A DNA stretch of 64,000 bases from Oryzias latipes (taxonomy: Eukaryota > Chordata > Actinopteri > Beloniformes > Adrianichthyidae), in NCBI RefSeq assembly GCF_002234675.1, contig NC_019864.2:10929582-10993581 (forward strand). Direction: 5' to 3'. The notes below the pieces were generated by a model, which saw only the letters and a list, made by a program, of their open reading frames with translations, searched no databases and was not told the DNA's origin. Position numbers and translations under genes: made by a program. Every line of letters starts with the position of its first letter. The first letter of the stretch is position 1. Positions 62,019 to 64,000 of the stretch are shown here, in pieces.

Positions 62019-64000
62019 ACAGCTGAGCAGAGACATCTTAAAATGGGTAAAAAAAATTGCTTTTGTGGAAACAAAACAATGTTTTCCCTGATTTTACAGA
62101 ATCACTCTTAACCCTTGTGCTATCCTAGGCACTTTAACATTGGGAGTTGGGTCATCTAGACCCACTAGACAGTGCTCTGAACCTTTTTTCTTCAATGATT
62201 TGTGATCCTCACTGGTGTCCATGGATTAAATGAAATCTTTCCACCTTTTTCATGGTAGGGAGAACACGTCAATGCAAGGGTGGGGTCATCTAAGATACCA
62301 CAAGGGTTAAATAATATATATAAAAATGTACATTTTTCAGCAGGAAGCAAAATTAAACATAATCATTTTTTTTAATTTGTGATTTTGTCTTCTTGCTATG
62401 CCATTAAAACAGTTTACAAGGTTAAACCTTCCAGCAGCCTTGATGTGAGCTGTGGTAAAAATGTCTCTTCCAGGCCACTTGTTTCCAAGTATCCGAGTCA
62501 GTCACCTCATCCTTTGTGTTTGGATTTCCATTTGAGCTTTTTTTGTGAGCTTCCATTCACAGAAAAACATTTTGGAGGCTAAAATAATATAAAAATGTGA
62601 TTTAAAGCAGTGCTTTTGAACTAAGATAAAAAAAAAATTCATAACAGAAAGTAAAGAAAACGGTTTGGGGGCTTTCAAGTGTGGGCGCGTTTCAAATTTT
62701 TCTTTTTTTTTCATTTGTCTGGGTTGTTTCATGTTGCAGTAGGAAGCCACTTTTGTGAACCCTCAAATGTTGGATTTCACTGCCAGACAAACATAAAGGT
62801 ATTTAGTCGCTGGAGGAATGAGGAGGTGAGAGTGACTGCTTTTGGAGGATTCTCAGCACCTTCCTGCAGACCTTTCCCAGGGCTTTCAGAGAAAGCTGGG
62901 CAGAAGCTCACACATTCCTTACAAAATACGTCAGGCTACTTCCCACCTTTTTTTTTAGTTTTTTTTTTAGACATCCTGCTCCGTTGGGGGCTGTGTTTTG
63001 GCTTCATTTGCACTCAAGACAAAAACAATTTCCTGCACATTAATGTGATTTACAGCACCATAATGGGAGTGAGATCACAATAAGAGGCCACAAAATAACA
63101 TGTACATTGTGTCAAAAGTGTATATATAAAGAGTTTTGATGTGTCTGAGTGTTCTGTGAACCAGTGTATGTCTCTATAAAAGCATATGGTATATTTGTAT
63201 ATAAGACACCTAAAAATCTGTACATAGAAATAATATATGTAAATCTGTTCCAAATCAAATCCTGCTTTTTGTCTATCTGTCTTTACTGAACAAAATCTTC
63301 ATATTTTACAAGTATATGTTGATGTTTACACTATGAATACCATTATGACAGGGAAAACTAATGCATATTTTTACTGGAAATTGAGCAATTGTTTAACTTC
63401 CCCTAAGCCAAGCTAAGCATCTTACATTTGCCAAACTCTGAGGTTTTGAAAAAAAATCATCTCATAATAGAAGCTTCCGACTTGGAGGCTTTTCTTTTCT
63501 TAACAACAAGAACTCTAAAAGATGTATTGATTAATACACGAGTTGGATCAATCCCGATTCCCCAGTGACATTTTATTGGAAATCCTGATTAGTTCGCTTG
63601 GCCAAAGTTGTCCACATTACTAAAGATCTTTTTTTTTTCTTTGACAATAAATGTCTGGCCAATTTTATGACCTAAAAAAAACCTCCAAAACTATTTAACA
63701 TATTCAGAAAGTTTTTTCCCCCCACAAACATTCTAGATGAGAAGTGAATCTCTTCTCTGGCAGACTACAATAAACTTTTCTGCACAAAGCTTAATTGCTC
63801 ATCACAGGCACCTTTATTGCTCACTTACTAAAATCTGTTTTTAAGTTTGTGAAAAAGAATTGGAATTTCACTGCTGTTTGTGCTGCATTTTACATTGAGT
63901 GGCTACATCCTTGAGTTTCTTTTTGCTACTGAGTTTTGCTGAATACAGATACCAGAGTCTGTTAGATTTGAATGTTATGTAATAAATAAGATCCATTTTT
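62019..64000 (+). other. 3' flank / probable 3' UTR of the V1a-type receptor
   Basis: No protein gene is visible here. AATAAA signals occur at 63646-63651, 63769-63774 and 63981-63986, any of which could end the receptor transcript, but there is no RNA evidence in the sequence to choose. A short inverted-repeat MITE lies at 62110-62308. The rest is AT-rich unique-looking DNA. Confidence 0.45.
62110..62308 (-). mobile_element. MITE, AACCCTTGTGCTATC family, copy 4, 92 bp after the receptor stop
   Basis: 199 bp, inverted orientation, with a ~10-bp internal deletion relative to the others. It lies within the probable 3' UTR of the V1a-type receptor, so it may be transcribed as a hairpin-prone segment. 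Confidence 0.85.

Overview
The window looks like a teleost fish chromosome segment. It is AT-rich, has no operon-like gene packing, and carries fish-type mobile elements: L2-like and R4/Rex6-like LINEs, tRNA-derived SINEs, Tc1, hAT, Kolobok-like and Harbinger-like DNA elements. The species cannot be fixed from the sequence alone.

Only one intact host protein-coding gene is visible. It is a vasotocin/vasopressin V1a-type receptor (avpr1a-like) on the + strand at 60,242-62,018, with two coding exons and one 520-bp intron between TM6 and TM7. The other ~60 kb is gene-poor DNA made of transposon layers and tandem repeats.

Layout: 1-8.6 kb is non-coding DNA with SINEs, a short MITE, a Tc1-end palindrome and a Kolobok-like MITE. 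8.9-11.7 kb is a 5'-truncated R4/Rex6-like LINE inserted inside a (TA)n microsatellite. 16.4-20.5 kb holds a dispersed repeat family starting TGTCAGGAACTGG (one copy carries a 42-bp minisatellite), a Kolobok-like MITE and a 5'-truncated L2-like LINE. 24.28-25.99 kb is a Kolobok-like element with TTAA at both ends and a broken THAP-domain gene. 26.5-28.8 kb is a ~0.4-kb satellite array. 28.8-34.4 kb is a 27-bp minisatellite containing a perfect 1,978-bp tandem duplication. 34.5-38.95 kb is a decayed hAT transposase gene (BED finger to dimerisation domain, - strand) whose second exon is split by a 1.2-kb foldback element with 437-bp arms. 39.2-42.2 kb is a stack of a hAT remnant, a MITE and an L2 fragment split by a 1,166-bp DNA transposon. 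43.97-44.66 kb is a Harbinger-like element. 52.1-52.7 kb is a Tc1 transposase remnant. The receptor gene and its 3' flank close the window.

The genes do not form a pathway. The main interest is the layering of insertions. At two sites, removing the insert together with one target-site copy restores the reading frame of the interrupted element, which gives the order of events.
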